Source of the DNA: an uncultured Oscillospiraceae bacterium
Lineage (GTDB): Bacteria; Bacillota; Clostridia; Oscillospirales; Ruminococcaceae
NCBI GenBank assembly: GCA_900542145.1
Contig: UQMF01000005.1
Location: 1 to 64,000, forward strand
Reading direction: 5' to 3'
Length of the DNA: 64,000 nt
The notes below the pieces were generated by a model. The model searched no databases. It worked only from the letters and a program-made list of their open reading frames with translations, and had not been told where the DNA came from. The position numbers and the translations under genes are program-made. Shown one piece after another: positions 25,090-38,365 of this stretch. The number at the start of each line of letters is the position of its first letter. Position 1 is the first letter of the stretch.

Positions 25090-28000
25090 ATGGTGAATGT
25101 TAAGCCCATACAGCTCGGAAAAACCACCCGAATGAGTTTTTCTAAGATCAATGAGGTCATCGATATGCCGAACCTCATCGGTATTCAGAAGGATTCCTAC
25201 GAATGGTTCCTGAATGACGGTATCAAGGAGATCTTCAAGGAGTTCTCCCCGATCACCGATTCCAATGGCAGATACGAACTCTCGTTCATCAGCCACCGCC
25301 TTGACGACAAGACTAAGTATACCATTGAGGAGTGCAAGGAGCGTGACGCTACCTATGCTATTCCGATCCGTGTGACCGCGCGTCTTCTCAACAAGGAGAC
25401 CGGTGAGTTCATGGACAACGAGATCTATATGGGCGATCTGCCGCTTATGACCGACAGCGGTACCTTCGTCATCAATGGCTCTGAGCGTGTTGTAGTATCT
25501 CAGCTGGTTCGTTCCCCGGGCGTTTACTACGGCTTCGAGAACGACAAGACCGGTAAGCCCCTCTACAAGGCTACCGTTATCCCGAACCGCGGCGCATGGC
25601 TCGAATACGAGATGGACGCCAACGACGTATACTATGTCCGCATAGATAAGAACAGAAAGATCCCCGTTACCACGTTCCTGCGTGCGCTGGGTCTTTCCTC
25701 CAACGCTGAGCTGACCGCTAAGTTCGGCGAGGATCCCAGGATCCTTGCTACCATCGAGAAGGACAGCACCCAGAACAAGGAAGAGGCTCTTCTCGAGGTC
25801 TACAGAAAGCTGCACCCCGGCGACATGACCAGCGTTGAGTCCGCGCAGAACTACCTCAACAACCAGTTCTTCGACGCAAAGAGATATGATCTGTCCAGAT
25901 TCGGACGTTACAAGTACAACAAGAAGCTCGCTATCTCCGACAGACTGTACGGCAGAAAGATAGCTGAACCGGTCATCGCTCCTATGACCGGCGAGATTCT
26001 CGCTGACGAGGGTGATATCATCAACCGCGAGAAGGCTCTCGAGATCGAGAATGCCGGCGTTATCGACGTAGCTGTTTACCACCCCGAGCGCGAGGACGCC
26101 ATCGTCCGTGTTACCGGTAACGGCATGGTGGATATCAGGGTCTACACCGGCGATATGGACGTTGAATCCCTCGGCATCAACGAGCATGTTCGCTTCGCTG
26201 TTCTCCGCGATATCCTTGAAACCGCGGCAGGCGACCAGGAAGAGCTGGCGCGCCTCATCAAGAACCGCGCTGAGGAGCTTATCCCCAGACACATCACAAT
26301 CGAAGATATTTTCGCGACTGTAAGCTACTTCCTCGATCTCTGCGAGAAGGTCGGCACAGTCGATGACATCGACCACCTCGGCAACAGACGTATCCGCTGC
26401 GTAGGCGAGCTGCTCCAGAATAACTTCAGAATGGGCTTCGTCCGCATGGAAAAGACCATTCACGAGAGAATGCAGCTCAACGGTCAGGATCAGGAGAAGG
26501 TTTCCCCGGCGTCCCTCATCAATGCACGCCAGGTTATCTCCGCGATGAGAGAATTCTTCGGCTCCTCTCCGCTGTCCCAGTTCATGGATCAGAACAACCC
26601 ACTGGCTGAGCTTACTCACAAGCGCCGCCTGTCCTCTCTGGGTCCGGGCGGTCTGTCCAGGGACAGAGCCGGATTCGAGGTCCGCGACGTACACTACTCC
26701 CACTACGGAAGAATGTGTCCTATTGAGACCCCTGAAGGTCCTAACATCGGTCTGATCTCCTATCTTGCATCCTTTGCGAGAATCAACGTGTACGGCTTCA
26801 TTGAGGCCCCCTACAGACGCGTTGACAAGGCTACCGGCAGAGTACTCGACGAGGTAGTCTACATGACCGCTGACGAAGAGGATAACTACGTTGTGGCTCA
26901 GGCCAACGAGCCGCTGGATGATGAAGGTCATTTCGCAAGACCGATGGTTCACGCACGCTGCCGCGATACTATCCGTGAGTTCGAACGCGACAAGATCGAT
27001 TTTATGGACGTATCCCCGAAGATGGTCGTTTCCGTCGCTACGGCTATGATCCCGTTCCTCGAGAACGATGACGCGAACCGTGCACTGATGGGTGCGAACA
27101 TGCAGCGTCAGGCTGTGCCGCTGATGGTTACCGACAATCCTATCGTCGGAACCGGTATGGAGTATAAGGCAGCCGTTGACTCCGGCGTTGTCATCTGCTC
27201 CAAGGAAGACGGCGTAGTCACCGACGTTGACGCAGACAAGATCATCATCACAAACGACCTCGGTCAGGAGCACATCTACAGACTCATCAAGTTCAAGCGC
27301 TCCAACCAGGGCAACTGCGTAAACCAGCGCCCGATCGTAAGCAAGGGCGAGAGGGTTAAGGCAGGCGACGTTATTGCAGACGGTCCTGCAACAAAGATGG
27401 GCGAGATCGCGCTCGGTAAGAACGCCCTCATCGGCTTTACCACATGGGAAGGCTACAACTACGAGGACGCGGTCCTTATCAACGAGAAGCTCGTTTATAA
27501 TGACGTTTACACTTCAATTCATATAGAGGAATACGAACTCGAGTGCCGTGAAACCAAGCTCGGCTCCGAGGAGATCACCCGTGATATCCCGAACCTTTCC
27601 GACGAGGCTCTCAAGGACCTTGACGAGCGCGGTATCGTTCGTATTGGCGCTGAGGTACACTCCGGCGATATCCTGGTAGGTAAGGTTTCTCCCAAGGGTG
27701 AAACTGAGCTTAACGCGGAGGAAAGACTGCTCCGCGCGATCTTCGGCGAGAAGGCAAGGGAAGTGCGCGACAATTCTCTGAGAGTTGCCCACGGCGTAAG
27801 CGGTATCGTTGTTGACGTAAAGGTATTCAACCGCGACAACTGCGACGAGCTGTCCCCCGGAGTAAACGAGAAGGTTCGCGTATATATCGCGCAGAAGAGA
27901 AAGATCTCCGTCGGCGATAAGATGGCGGGCCGTCACGGTAACAAGGGTGTCGTTTCCAGAATTCTCCGCCAGGAGGATATGCCGTTCCTTCCGGACGGTA

Positions 28001-28962
28001 CTCCGCTTGACATCGTGCTGAATCCTCTGGGCGTACCTTCCCGAATGAACATCGGACAGGTGCTCGAGGTTCACCTTGGATACGTTGCAAAGGCGCTCGG
28101 CTGGAAGATCGCAACACCGGTATTCGACGGCGCGCACGAGCAGGATATCCGCGAGCTGTACGAGGCTGCAAGAGCGGTCAACAGCGGCAAGATGGACGAG
28201 AACGCAGAGCGTATCTACAACATGAACAGAGAGCCGGGCGAACACAGCGAGGCCGAGCTGCTGGGTGCGAACTCCGCAGGAATCGACTTCACGAAGATCG
28301 CATTCACCTCTGACTGTAAGACGCAGCTGACAGACGGCAGAACCGGCGAGAAGTTCGACGGACCTGTAACTGTTGGTTATATGTACTACCTCAAGCTGCA
28401 CCACCTGGTTGATGATAAGATCCATGCGCGTTCCACCGGTCCTTACTCTCTCGTAACACAGCAGCCTCTGGGCGGTAAGGCTCAGTTCGGCGGTCAGCGT
28501 TTCGGTGAGATGGAGGTTTGGGCTCTCGAGGCTTACGGCGCTGCATATACGCTTCAGGAGATCCTGACCGTCAAGTCCGACGACCTGATGGGACGTCAGA
28601 AAACCTACGAGGCTATCGTGAAGGGCGAGCCCGTTCCGAAGCCCGGTGTTCCCGAGTCCTTCAAGGTAATGATCAGAGAGCTTCAGGGTCTTGGCCTGGA
28701 CGTAAGAGTCCTGGACGACAAGGGCGAAGTCGTTGACCTCAGAAACGACGGCGACGAGGATGAGGACGAAACTGGATACGCTTCTGAAACAATGGATTTC
28801 AACTACAACACTAATGAGGACGAGCTTAATGACAGAGGCTACGGAATCGTGAACGAGGACGAGATCAATGGTGAATCCGCTGGCTCCTCCGACGATGAGG
28901 ATGGCTTCGGCGAGGGCAATCTCCCGGACGATGAGCCGATCGACTTCGGCGAGGACGAGTGA
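25090..28962 (+). CDS. rpoB: RNA polymerase subunit beta
   Basis: A 1290-residue core polymerase subunit. The rifampicin-binding region reads LSQFMDQNNPLAELTHKRRL and GPGGLSR and has wild-type residues at the common resistance positions (Asp516, His526 and Ser531 in E. coli numbering). KMAGRHGNKG and the C-terminal GGQRFGEMEVWALEAYGAA are universal. The acidic tail (about residues 1215-1290), rich in Asp, Glu, Asn and Gly, is longer than in many relatives. ATG at 25090 follows AAGGAGTGAT; a GTG at 25078 overlaps the ribosome binding site. The usual rplKAJL genes are not upstream here. Confidence 0.97.
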   Translation: MVNVKPIQLGKTTRMSFSKINEVIDMPNLIGIQKDSYEWFLNDGIKEIFKEFSPITDSNGRYELSFISHRLDDKTKYTIEECKERDATYAIPIRVTARLLNKETGEFMDNEIYMGDLPLMTDSGTFVINGSERVVVSQLVRSPGVYYGFENDKTGKPLYKATVIPNRGAWLEYEMDANDVYYVRIDKNRKIPVTTFLRALGLSSNAELTAKFGEDPRILATIEKDSTQNKEEALLEVYRKLHPGDMTSVESAQNYLNNQFFDAKRYDLSRFGRYKYNKKLAISDRLYGRKIAEPVIAPMTGEILADEGDIINREKALEIENAGVIDVAVYHPEREDAIVRVTGNGMVDIRVYTGDMDVESLGINEHVRFAVLRDILETAAGDQEELARLIKNRAEELIPRHITIEDIFATVSYFLDLCEKVGTVDDIDHLGNRRIRCVGELLQNNFRMGFVRMEKTIHERMQLNGQDQEKVSPASLINARQVISAMREFFGSSPLSQFMDQNNPLAELTHKRRLSSLGPGGLSRDRAGFEVRDVHYSHYGRMCPIETPEGPNIGLISYLASFARINVYGFIEAPYRRVDKATGRVLDEVVYMTADEEDNYVVAQANEPLDDEGHFARPMVHARCRDTIREFERDKIDFMDVSPKMVVSVATAMIPFLENDDANRALMGANMQRQAVPLMVTDNPIVGTGMEYKAAVDSGVVICSKEDGVVTDVDADKIIITNDLGQEHIYRLIKFKRSNQGNCVNQRPIVSKGERVKAGDVIADGPATKMGEIALGKNALIGFTTWEGYNYEDAVLINEKLVYNDVYTSIHIEEYELECRETKLGSEEITRDIPNLSDEALKDLDERGIVRIGAEVHSGDILVGKVSPKGETELNAEERLLRAIFGEKAREVRDNSLRVAHGVSGIVVDVKVFNRDNCDELSPGVNEKVRVYIAQKRKISVGDKMAGRHGNKGVVSRILRQEDMPFLPDGTPLDIVLNPLGVPSRMNIGQVLEVHLGYVAKALGWKIATPVFDGAHEQDIRELYEAARAVNSGKMDENAERIYNMNREPGEHSEAELLGANSAGIDFTKIAFTSDCKTQLTDGRTGEKFDGPVTVGYMYYLKLHHLVDDKIHARSTGPYSLVTQQPLGGKAQFGGQRFGEMEVWALEAYGAAYTLQEILTVKSDDLMGRQKTYEAIVKGEPVPKPGVPESFKVMIRELQGLGLDVRVLDDKGEVVDLRNDGDEDEDETGYASETMDFNYNTNEDELNDRGYGIVNEDEINGESAGSSDDEDGFGEGNLPDDEPIDFGEDE

Positions 28963-29001
28963 TCCTCCCGATAATCCCGTGACGAATACAGCCTGCCGCG
29001 A

Positions 29002-29024
29002 CCGGCAGCTTTAACGGCTGCCGG
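29002..29024 (+). other. hairpin in the rpoB-rpoC intergenic region
   Basis: CCGGCAGC / GCTGCCGG, eight pairs with a TTTAACG loop, without a T run. It could be a processing site or a transcript-stabilising hairpin. Confidence 0.5.
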
Positions 29025-29056
29025 CTGGGGCTTTCATAAAGAAACGAGGTAATAAA

Positions 29057-32617
<3,561 letters not shown>

Positions 32618-32684
32618 AATGCACAAAAAAGTGCGCGCGTGATACAAATGTAACGGTGTTTGCTACAAAGTTTCGCTGAAACTC

Positions 32685-32713
32685 TTGACAAACACCGTTC
32701 TTTGCTTTAAAAT
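32685..32713 (+). promoter_or_regulatory. rpsL (str operon) promoter with overlapping inverted repeat
   Basis: TTGACA at 32685-32690 and TAAAAT at 32708-32713, spacer 17. AACGGTGTTTG (32652-32662) and CAAACACCGTT (32689-32699) form an 11-pair inverted repeat whose right arm covers the end of the -35 box and part of the spacer. The repeat could also act as the rpoC terminator. Confidence 0.8.
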
Positions 32714-32790
32714 ATATAAATGTGTGTGAGTATATTTTTCGAGATCGTCGGGAAAATACATGCATACGAAAAATTATTGGAGGTGAAATA

Positions 32791-33216
32791 ATGCCTACGT
32801 TTAATCAGCTTGTCCGCAAGGGACGCGAGGTTTCTGAGAAGAAATCCAAGGCTCCTGCACTCCAGAAGTCAATGAACACACTGCGCAAGCAGCAGGTTGA
32901 CCAGTCTTCTCCCCAGAAGAGAGGCGTGTGCACAGCCGTTCGTACTCAGACCCCTAAGAAGCCGAACTCCGCTATGAGAAAGGTAGCCAGAGTAAAGCTT
33001 TCTAACGGTTATGAAGTTACAGCTTATATTCCCGGTATCGGACACAAACTGCAGGAACACTCTGTTGTAATGATCCGCGGCGGCCGTGTTAAGGACCTTC
33101 CTGGTGTGCGTTACCACATCATCAGAGGTACACTCGACGCTCAGGGTGTAGACAAGAGAATGCAGGGACGCTCCAAGTATGGTGCAAAGCGTCCGAAGGC
33201 TGGAAAGAAAGCGTAA
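32791..33216 (+). CDS. rpsL: 30S ribosomal protein S12
   Basis: A 141-residue decoding-centre protein beginning MPTFNQLVRKGR. The TPKKPNSAMRKV stretch keeps the lysine whose change causes streptomycin resistance, so the wild-type form is predicted. GGAGGTGAA precedes the ATG at 32791. No L7Ae-like gene lies between rpoC and rpsL, unlike in many Bacilli. Confidence 0.97.
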   Translation: MPTFNQLVRKGREVSEKKSKAPALQKSMNTLRKQQVDQSSPQKRGVCTAVRTQTPKKPNSAMRKVARVKLSNGYEVTAYIPGIGHKLQEHSVVMIRGGRVKDLPGVRYHIIRGTLDAQGVDKRMQGRSKYGAKRPKAGKKA

Positions 33217-33359
33217 TTTCTGACTTATTGCTGTCAGACAAGGCATTATTTTTGATAGAGCCTCTGTTTGGACGGCGGAAGGTCAATGCCACCCGAGAGG
33301 GTAGGATTTATGCTTTCGAGTACCTATGATTTTCATTTCGTATGAAGGAGGGAAGTAAA

Positions 33360-33830
33360 GTGCCAAGAAGAGGTAATGTTCCGAAGCGTGAAGTTCTTCC
33401 GGATCCTGTGTACGGCTCTGAGCTCGTAACAAGACTGGTAAACAATATCATGCTCGACGGAAAGAAGGGCGTAGCCCAGAAGATCGTATACGGCGCATTT
33501 GAGATCGTTGCTGAGAAGACCGGCAAGGACGCTCTGGAAGCTTTCGAGGAGGCAATGGAGAACATCATGCCGCAGCTCGAGGTTAAGGCTCGCCGTGTCG
33601 GCGGTGCAACCTACCAGGTTCCTATGGAGGTTCGCCCCGAGAGAAGACGCACACTCGGTCTGAGATGGATCACCACCTACAGCCGTGCGCGTAACGAGAA
33701 GACAATGAAGGAAAGACTTGCAAACGAGATCCTGGACGCACTGAACGGTCAGGGCGGCGCTTGCAAGAAGCGTGACGATACTCATAAGATGGCTGAAGCT
33801 AACAAGGCTTTCGCACATTATAAGTGGTAA
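33360..33830 (+). CDS. rpsG: 30S ribosomal protein S7
   Basis: A 156-residue head protein of the small subunit beginning MPRRGNVPKREVLPDPVYGS. The start is GTG at 33360 after AAGGAGGG; an ATG at 33342 overlaps the ribosome binding site region and would add six non-conserved residues. Length is the family norm. Confidence 0.96.
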   Translation: MPRRGNVPKREVLPDPVYGSELVTRLVNNIMLDGKKGVAQKIVYGAFEIVAEKTGKDALEAFEEAMENIMPQLEVKARRVGGATYQVPMEVRPERRRTLGLRWITTYSRARNEKTMKERLANEILDALNGQGGACKKRDDTHKMAEANKAFAHYKW

Positions 33831-33845
33831 TCAGAAACAGATGAG

Positions 33846-33871
33846 TTACCTGGGGCGCATACCCCGGGTAA
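33846..33871 (+). other. hairpin before fusA
   Basis: TTACC-T-GGGG / CCCC-G-GGTAA around CGCATA in the 63-base rpsG-fusA gap, without a T run. It lies about 15 bases before the fusA ribosome binding site and might affect fusA translation. Confidence 0.45.
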
Positions 33872-33893
33872 TTCCAGAATTACGGAGGAATTT

Positions 33894-35981
33894 ATGAAAA
33901 GAGACGTATCTCTCGAAATGACCCGTAATATTGGTATCATGGCGCACATCGACGCCGGCAAGACCACCACAACTGAGCGTATCCTGTTCTACACTGGTAT
34001 CAACCATAAGATCGGTGAAACTCACGATGGTACTGCTACGATGGACTGGATGGTTCAGGAGCAGGAGAGAGGTATCACAATCACCTCCGCTGCTACCACG
34101 GCCTTCTGGAAGGACCATAGAATCAATATTATTGACACCCCTGGTCACGTTGACTTCACCGTTGAAGTTCAGCGTTCCCTGAGAGTGCTTGACGGTTCCG
34201 TAACTGTTTTCTGTGCAAAGGGCGGCGTAGAGCCTCAGTCAGAAACAGTATGGCGTCAGGCAGATGAATACCATGTACCCAGAATGGCTTATGTCAACAA
34301 GATGGATATCATGGGCGCAGACTTCTACAACGTAGTACAGATGATGCACGACAGACTGAAGTGCAACGCTGTTCCGATCCAGCTGCCTATCGGCGCTGAG
34401 GCGGACTTCAAGGGAATCATCGACCTCGTTGAGATGAAGGCTGATGTATACTACGACGATATCGGTAAGGATATGCGTGTTGAGGATATCCCTGCTGACA
34501 TGATGGATAAGGCTAAGGAATACAGACAGAACCTTCTCGAGAAGGTCGCTGAGCTGGACGACGCTCTGATGGAGAGATACTTCGAGACCGAGGGTGAGGA
34601 TTTCACCGTTGAGGAGATCAAGGCTGCCATCAGAAAGGGCACCATCGAGAACAAGTTCGTTCCTGTTATCTGTGGTACTTCCTACAGAAACAAGGGCGTT
34701 CAGAAGCTCCTTGACGCTGTCGTTGACTATATGCCTTCTCCTCTTGATATTCCTTCCATCAAGGGTGTAGACCCCGAGACTGGCGAGGAAGTTGAGAGAC
34801 ACGCAGGCGACGATCAGCCGTTCTCCGCGCTCGCATTCAAGATCGCTACTGACCCGTTCGTTGGTAAGCTCTGCTTCTTCAGAGTTTACTCCGGTTACGT
34901 TGAGGCTGGTACAACAGTCCTGAACGCTACAAAGGACAAGAACGAGCGTATGGGCCGTATCCTTCAGATGCACTCCAACCACAGACAGGATATCGACGCA
35001 TGCCCGTGCGGTGATATCGCAGCTGTTGTTGGTACAAAGTACACCACCACTGGTGATACTCTCTGCGACGAGAACCACCCTGTAATCCTCGAGTCCATGG
35101 AGTTCCCGGAGCCGGTTATCGACCTGGCTATCGAGCCCAAGACCAAGGCTGGTCAGGAAAAGATGGCTATCGCACTCGCAAAGCTTGCTGAAGAAGACCC
35201 GACATTCAAGACCTGGACAAACCAGGAGACCGGTCAGACCATCATCGCTGGTATGGGTGAGCTCCACCTCGATATCATCGTTGACAGACTGCTCCGTGAG
35301 TTCAAGGTTGAGGCTAACGTTGGTGCTCCTCAGGTTGCTTATAAGGAAACTATCACTGGCACAGCTGACATCGACATGAAGTACAAGCGCCAGTCCGGTG
35401 GTTCCGGTCAGTACGGTCACGTTAAGATCAAGGTAGAGCCGAACGAGTCCGGTAAGGGCTACGAGTTCAGCAACGACGTTGTCGGCGGTTCTATCCCGAA
35501 GGAGTTCATTCCTGCTGTTGACGCAGGTATCCAGGGCGCTCTTAACGCCGGTGTCCTCGCAGGCTATCCTGTTGTTGACATCAAGGTATCCCTGTACGAT
35601 GGTTCTTATCACGAGGTAGACTCCTCTGAAATGGCGTTTAAGATCGCAGGTTCTATGGCTATCAAGGAAGCCCTCAAGCAGGCGCATTCCGTTATCCTCG
35701 AGCCGATCATGAGAGTTGACGTTGTCGTTCCTGATGACTACATCGGTAACGTAATCGGCGACCTTAACTCCCGCCGTGGCCAGATCCAGAATCAGGAGAC
35801 CAGAAACGGTTCCGTTCAGGTTACCGCTTTCGTTCCGCTTTCTGAGATGTTCGGCTACTCCAACGATCTTCGTTCCAAGACTCAGGGACGCGGTCAGTAT
35901 GTAATGCAGCCGAGCCACTACATCGAGGTTCCGAAGTCCATTTCCGAGGCAATCATGAGCAAGCGCAAGCAGAACGGTTAA
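33894..35981 (+). CDS. fusA: elongation factor G
   Basis: A 695-residue GTPase that drives translocation. G1 is AHIDAGKTTTTE, G3 is DTPGHVDF, G4 is NKMD, and the domain IV signature is near GGSGQYGHV. Length is normal for a canonical EF-G. ACGGAGGAA precedes the ATG. The position after rpsG is the standard str operon order. Confidence 0.97.
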   Translation: MKRDVSLEMTRNIGIMAHIDAGKTTTTERILFYTGINHKIGETHDGTATMDWMVQEQERGITITSAATTAFWKDHRINIIDTPGHVDFTVEVQRSLRVLDGSVTVFCAKGGVEPQSETVWRQADEYHVPRMAYVNKMDIMGADFYNVVQMMHDRLKCNAVPIQLPIGAEADFKGIIDLVEMKADVYYDDIGKDMRVEDIPADMMDKAKEYRQNLLEKVAELDDALMERYFETEGEDFTVEEIKAAIRKGTIENKFVPVICGTSYRNKGVQKLLDAVVDYMPSPLDIPSIKGVDPETGEEVERHAGDDQPFSALAFKIATDPFVGKLCFFRVYSGYVEAGTTVLNATKDKNERMGRILQMHSNHRQDIDACPCGDIAAVVGTKYTTTGDTLCDENHPVILESMEFPEPVIDLAIEPKTKAGQEKMAIALAKLAEEDPTFKTWTNQETGQTIIAGMGELHLDIIVDRLLREFKVEANVGAPQVAYKETITGTADIDMKYKRQSGGSGQYGHVKIKVEPNESGKGYEFSNDVVGGSIPKEFIPAVDAGIQGALNAGVLAGYPVVDIKVSLYDGSYHEVDSSEMAFKIAGSMAIKEALKQAHSVILEPIMRVDVVVPDDYIGNVIGDLNSRRGQIQNQETRNGSVQVTAFVPLSEMFGYSNDLRSKTQGRGQYVMQPSHYIEVPKSISEAIMSKRKQNG

Positions 35982-36027
35982 TTCCGCGTAAATTTGCACT
36001 CTCAGAGCATTTTTTCTGCGAAACTAC

Positions 36028-36056
36028 TTGATTTTTTCGCAGAAAGATGTTAAAAT
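36028..36056 (+). promoter_or_regulatory. tuf promoter with overlapping inverted repeat
   Basis: TTGATT at 36028-36033 and TAAAAT at 36051-36056, spacer 17. TTTCTGCGAAA (36013-36023) and TTTCGCAGAAA (36035-36045) form an 11-pair inverted repeat with the -35 box in its loop, a layout like that at the rpsL promoter. Confidence 0.72.
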
Positions 36057-36127
36057 AATATTACTGAAATTACGGCGTCCTCCACCCAATGGGGGACACC
36101 AGATCACCTATTAAGGAGGACATACCC

Positions 36128-37330
36128 ATGGCAAAGGAACATTATAATTCCACCAAGCCCCACGTAAACATTGGTACCATCGGTCACGTAGACCACGGTA
36201 AGACCACCACCACCGCTGCTATCACAAAGTGGCTTTCCCTTCAGGGCAAGGCTAAGTTCGAAGCATACGACATGATCGATAAGGCTCCGGAGGAGAGAGA
36301 GCGTGGTATCACAATCAACACCGCTCACGTTGAGTATGAGACTGAGAAGCGTCACTACGCTCACGTTGACTGCCCCGGCCATGCTGACTATATCAAGAAC
36401 ATGATCACCGGTGCTGCTCAGATGGACGGCGCTATCCTCGTTGTTGCTGGTACTGATGGCCCTATGGCTCAGACCAAGGAGCACATCCTTCTCGCTCGTC
36501 AGGTAGGCGTTCCTGCAATCGTTGTATTCATCAACAAGTGCGATGACGTTGACGATCCCGAGCTGCTCGACCTCGTAGAGATGGATATCCGTGACGTTCT
36601 GTCCCAGAACGACTTCCCCGGCGATGAAGTTCCCGTTATCCGCGGTTCCGCTAAGGTTGCTCTGGATTGCACTTCCACCGATCCTAACGCTCCCGAGTAT
36701 GCTTGCATCAAGGAGCTCATGGACGCTGTTGACGAGTACATTCCTGCTCCTGAGCGTGATGAGAACAAGCCGTTCCTGATGCCTGTTGAGGATACAATGA
36801 CCATCACTGGCCGTGGTACCGTTGCAACTGGTAGAGTTGAGCGTGGCGTTGTTAAGGTTAACGATACCGTTGAGATCACTGGTCTGACTGACGAGCCCAA
36901 GTCCACCGTTGTTACCGGTCTTGAGATGTTCAGAAAGACCCTGGACGAGGCAGTTGCTGGTTACAACATCGGCGCTCTGCTCCGTGGTGTTACCCGTCAG
37001 GATATCGAGCGTGGTCAGGTTCTCTGCAAGCCCGGTTCCATTCACCCGCACACCAAGTTCACTGGTCAGGTTTACGTTCTTAAGAAGGAAGAGGGCGGCC
37101 GTCATACTCCGTTCGTTTCCAACTATCGTCCGCAGTTCTTCTTCAGAACTACCGACGTTACCGGCGTAATCACCCTGCCTGCTGACAAGGAAATGTGCAT
37201 GCCTGGCGATAACGTAGTTATGGACGTTGAGCTCATCACTCCTATCGCTATTGAAGAGGGTCTGCGTTTCGCTATCCGTGAGGGTGGCAGAACCGTAGGT
37301 TCCGGCGTTGTTACCAAGGTTAACGGCTAA
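36128..37330 (+). CDS. tuf: elongation factor Tu
   Basis: A 400-residue GTPase delivering aminoacyl-tRNA. GHVDHGKTT is G1, DCPGHADY is G3, NKCD is G4. The ATG at 36128 has AAGGAGG nine bases upstream, and the next residues AKEHYNSTKPHVNIGTIGHV match the family; an in-frame start at 36089 is rejected. It has its own promoter and a strong terminator. Confidence 0.97.
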   Translation: MAKEHYNSTKPHVNIGTIGHVDHGKTTTTAAITKWLSLQGKAKFEAYDMIDKAPEERERGITINTAHVEYETEKRHYAHVDCPGHADYIKNMITGAAQMDGAILVVAGTDGPMAQTKEHILLARQVGVPAIVVFINKCDDVDDPELLDLVEMDIRDVLSQNDFPGDEVPVIRGSAKVALDCTSTDPNAPEYACIKELMDAVDEYIPAPERDENKPFLMPVEDTMTITGRGTVATGRVERGVVKVNDTVEITGLTDEPKSTVVTGLEMFRKTLDEAVAGYNIGALLRGVTRQDIERGQVLCKPGSIHPHTKFTGQVYVLKKEEGGRHTPFVSNYRPQFFFRTTDVTGVITLPADKEMCMPGDNVVMDVELITPIAIEEGLRFAIREGGRTVGSGVVTKVNG

Positions 37331-37364
37331 TCCGTCGATCTGTAACGATCCACTCAATAATAAG

Positions 37365-37394
37365 ACCGCTTCCCGAATGGGAAGCGGTTTTTTT
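37365..37394. terminator. terminator after tuf, shared with the convergent HTH gene
   Basis: ACCGCTTCCC-GAAT-GGGAAGCGGT with seven T after it. On the opposite strand it is preceded by A residues and ends the HTH gene, so it can serve both. Confidence 0.9.
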
Positions 37395-37602
37395 ATTTGT
37401 TGAGCTTCGGATTGTCTGTCCTGTCGAGAATAAAATCCACCGAAACATTGTAGAAATCCGCCAGGCGGATAAGAGTCTGGGTGGGGATATCGCGCTCGCC
37501 AGTTTCGTAATATGAGTATGCTCGTTGTCCGCAGAATATTTTGTCCGCGACTTGTTTCTGTGTAAGTAATTCACTTTCTCTCAGATATTTCAACTTGTAC
37601 AT
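37393..37602 (-). CDS. small XRE-type helix-turn-helix regulator
   Basis: A 69-residue Cro/CI-like DNA-binding protein with nothing beyond the domain. The recognition pattern is ELLTQKQVADKIFCGQRAY, followed by YYETGERDIPTQTLIRLADF and NVSVDFILDR. ATG at 37602 has CGGAGGTTAA upstream on the minus strand; a start further upstream is unsupported. It is divergent from the zinc-ribbon membrane gene at 37721 and has an inverted repeat between them, so it probably represses itself or its neighbour. The region is much richer in A+T than its surroundings. Confidence 0.85.
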   Translation of the reverse strand: MYKLKYLRESELLTQKQVADKIFCGQRAYSYYETGERDIPTQTLIRLADFYNVSVDFILDRTDNPKLNK

Positions 37603-37649
37603 ATTATTAACCTCCGAATGTTGAGGATTTAATAATATTATATTATAGA

Positions 37650-37683
37650 ACAAAATGGGCTATTAACATATTGACCATTTTGT
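37650..37683. promoter_or_regulatory. inverted-repeat operator candidate between the HTH gene and the membrane gene
   Basis: ACAAAATGG (37650-37658) and CCATTTTGT (37675-37683) form a perfect inverted repeat with a 16-base centre. The right arm lies in the spacer of the plus-strand promoter TTAACA (37663-37668) - TATACT (37686-37691), spacer 17. Confidence 0.6.
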
Positions 37684-37720
37684 GCTATACTGTAATTAAA
37701 ACATAAGGGAGATGTAATTT

Positions 37721-38359
37721 ATGTATTGTAAATACTGTGGTAAACCTCTTTCCGATGGTGCGCGATTTTGCGGTTTTTGTGGAAAGGATCAGTCTGAAAG
37801 ATGTATCAATAATATGCTTAGAGTAGTTTCTTATAGTACAAATATTTCTAAACAGTTTATATGTGCTATTTCTAGTTTTATTATCAATTGTGCAATAATA
37901 CTTTTATGCTTAACGGACCTATTTAATTTAAAAGTTAATATTGGAGATTTATATTCAGATAGTACACATTTCGGAGTGTTAGATTTGTTTGAAAATACAG
38001 ATATGCTTAATGCATTTTCATATATAAGTACCGATGTACAACAAGTTTCTGAGTTACTATTTTTGTGGGGACTTGCTATTTGTGTTGTCGCATTAATGTA
38101 CGTAATTTATATTTTAGATTTTGCTTATTCATGTTGGGAGAACGCGAAAAGTAGTACAAGTTTTTTAATCTGTAAGTCGTATAAAACCTTTTCATGGATT
38201 CCTTTTTGTTTTCTTTTTGCAGTATTAATAATTGGTATGTGGATTTCTTCTTCTAGTCTTAAATCTATTGGCAGTGTTACACCGACCGTTTCTTCAATAA
38301 TTATTTATATATTAGGTGCGATTCAATTTGTTATTAATCGTTTTTTACACTTAAAATAA
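37721..38359 (+). CDS. zinc-ribbon protein with four membrane segments
   Basis: A 212-residue protein. Residues 1-21 form a zinc ribbon (CKYCG, then CGFCG, Cys3, Cys6, Cys17 and Cys20), followed by four hydrophobic helices (about 45-68, 107-130, 150-170 and 185-205). I recognise the architecture (zinc_ribbon_2 plus membrane part) but not a function. The gene is strongly A+T rich, with codons unlike the GC-rich neighbours, which suggests recent transfer. AAGGGAGATG precedes the ATG. It pairs with the divergent HTH regulator. Confidence 0.8.
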   Translation: MYCKYCGKPLSDGARFCGFCGKDQSERCINNMLRVVSYSTNISKQFICAISSFIINCAIILLCLTDLFNLKVNIGDLYSDSTHFGVLDLFENTDMLNAFSYISTDVQQVSELLFLWGLAICVVALMYVIYILDFAYSCWENAKSSTSFLICKSYKTFSWIPFCFLFAVLIIGMWISSSSLKSIGSVTPTVSSIIIYILGAIQFVINRFLHLK

Positions 38360-38365
38360 CAAAAC

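Noticed and set aside
25051..27273. Open frame of 740 codons antisense to rpoB
   Set aside because: Mirror frame with no protein-family features.
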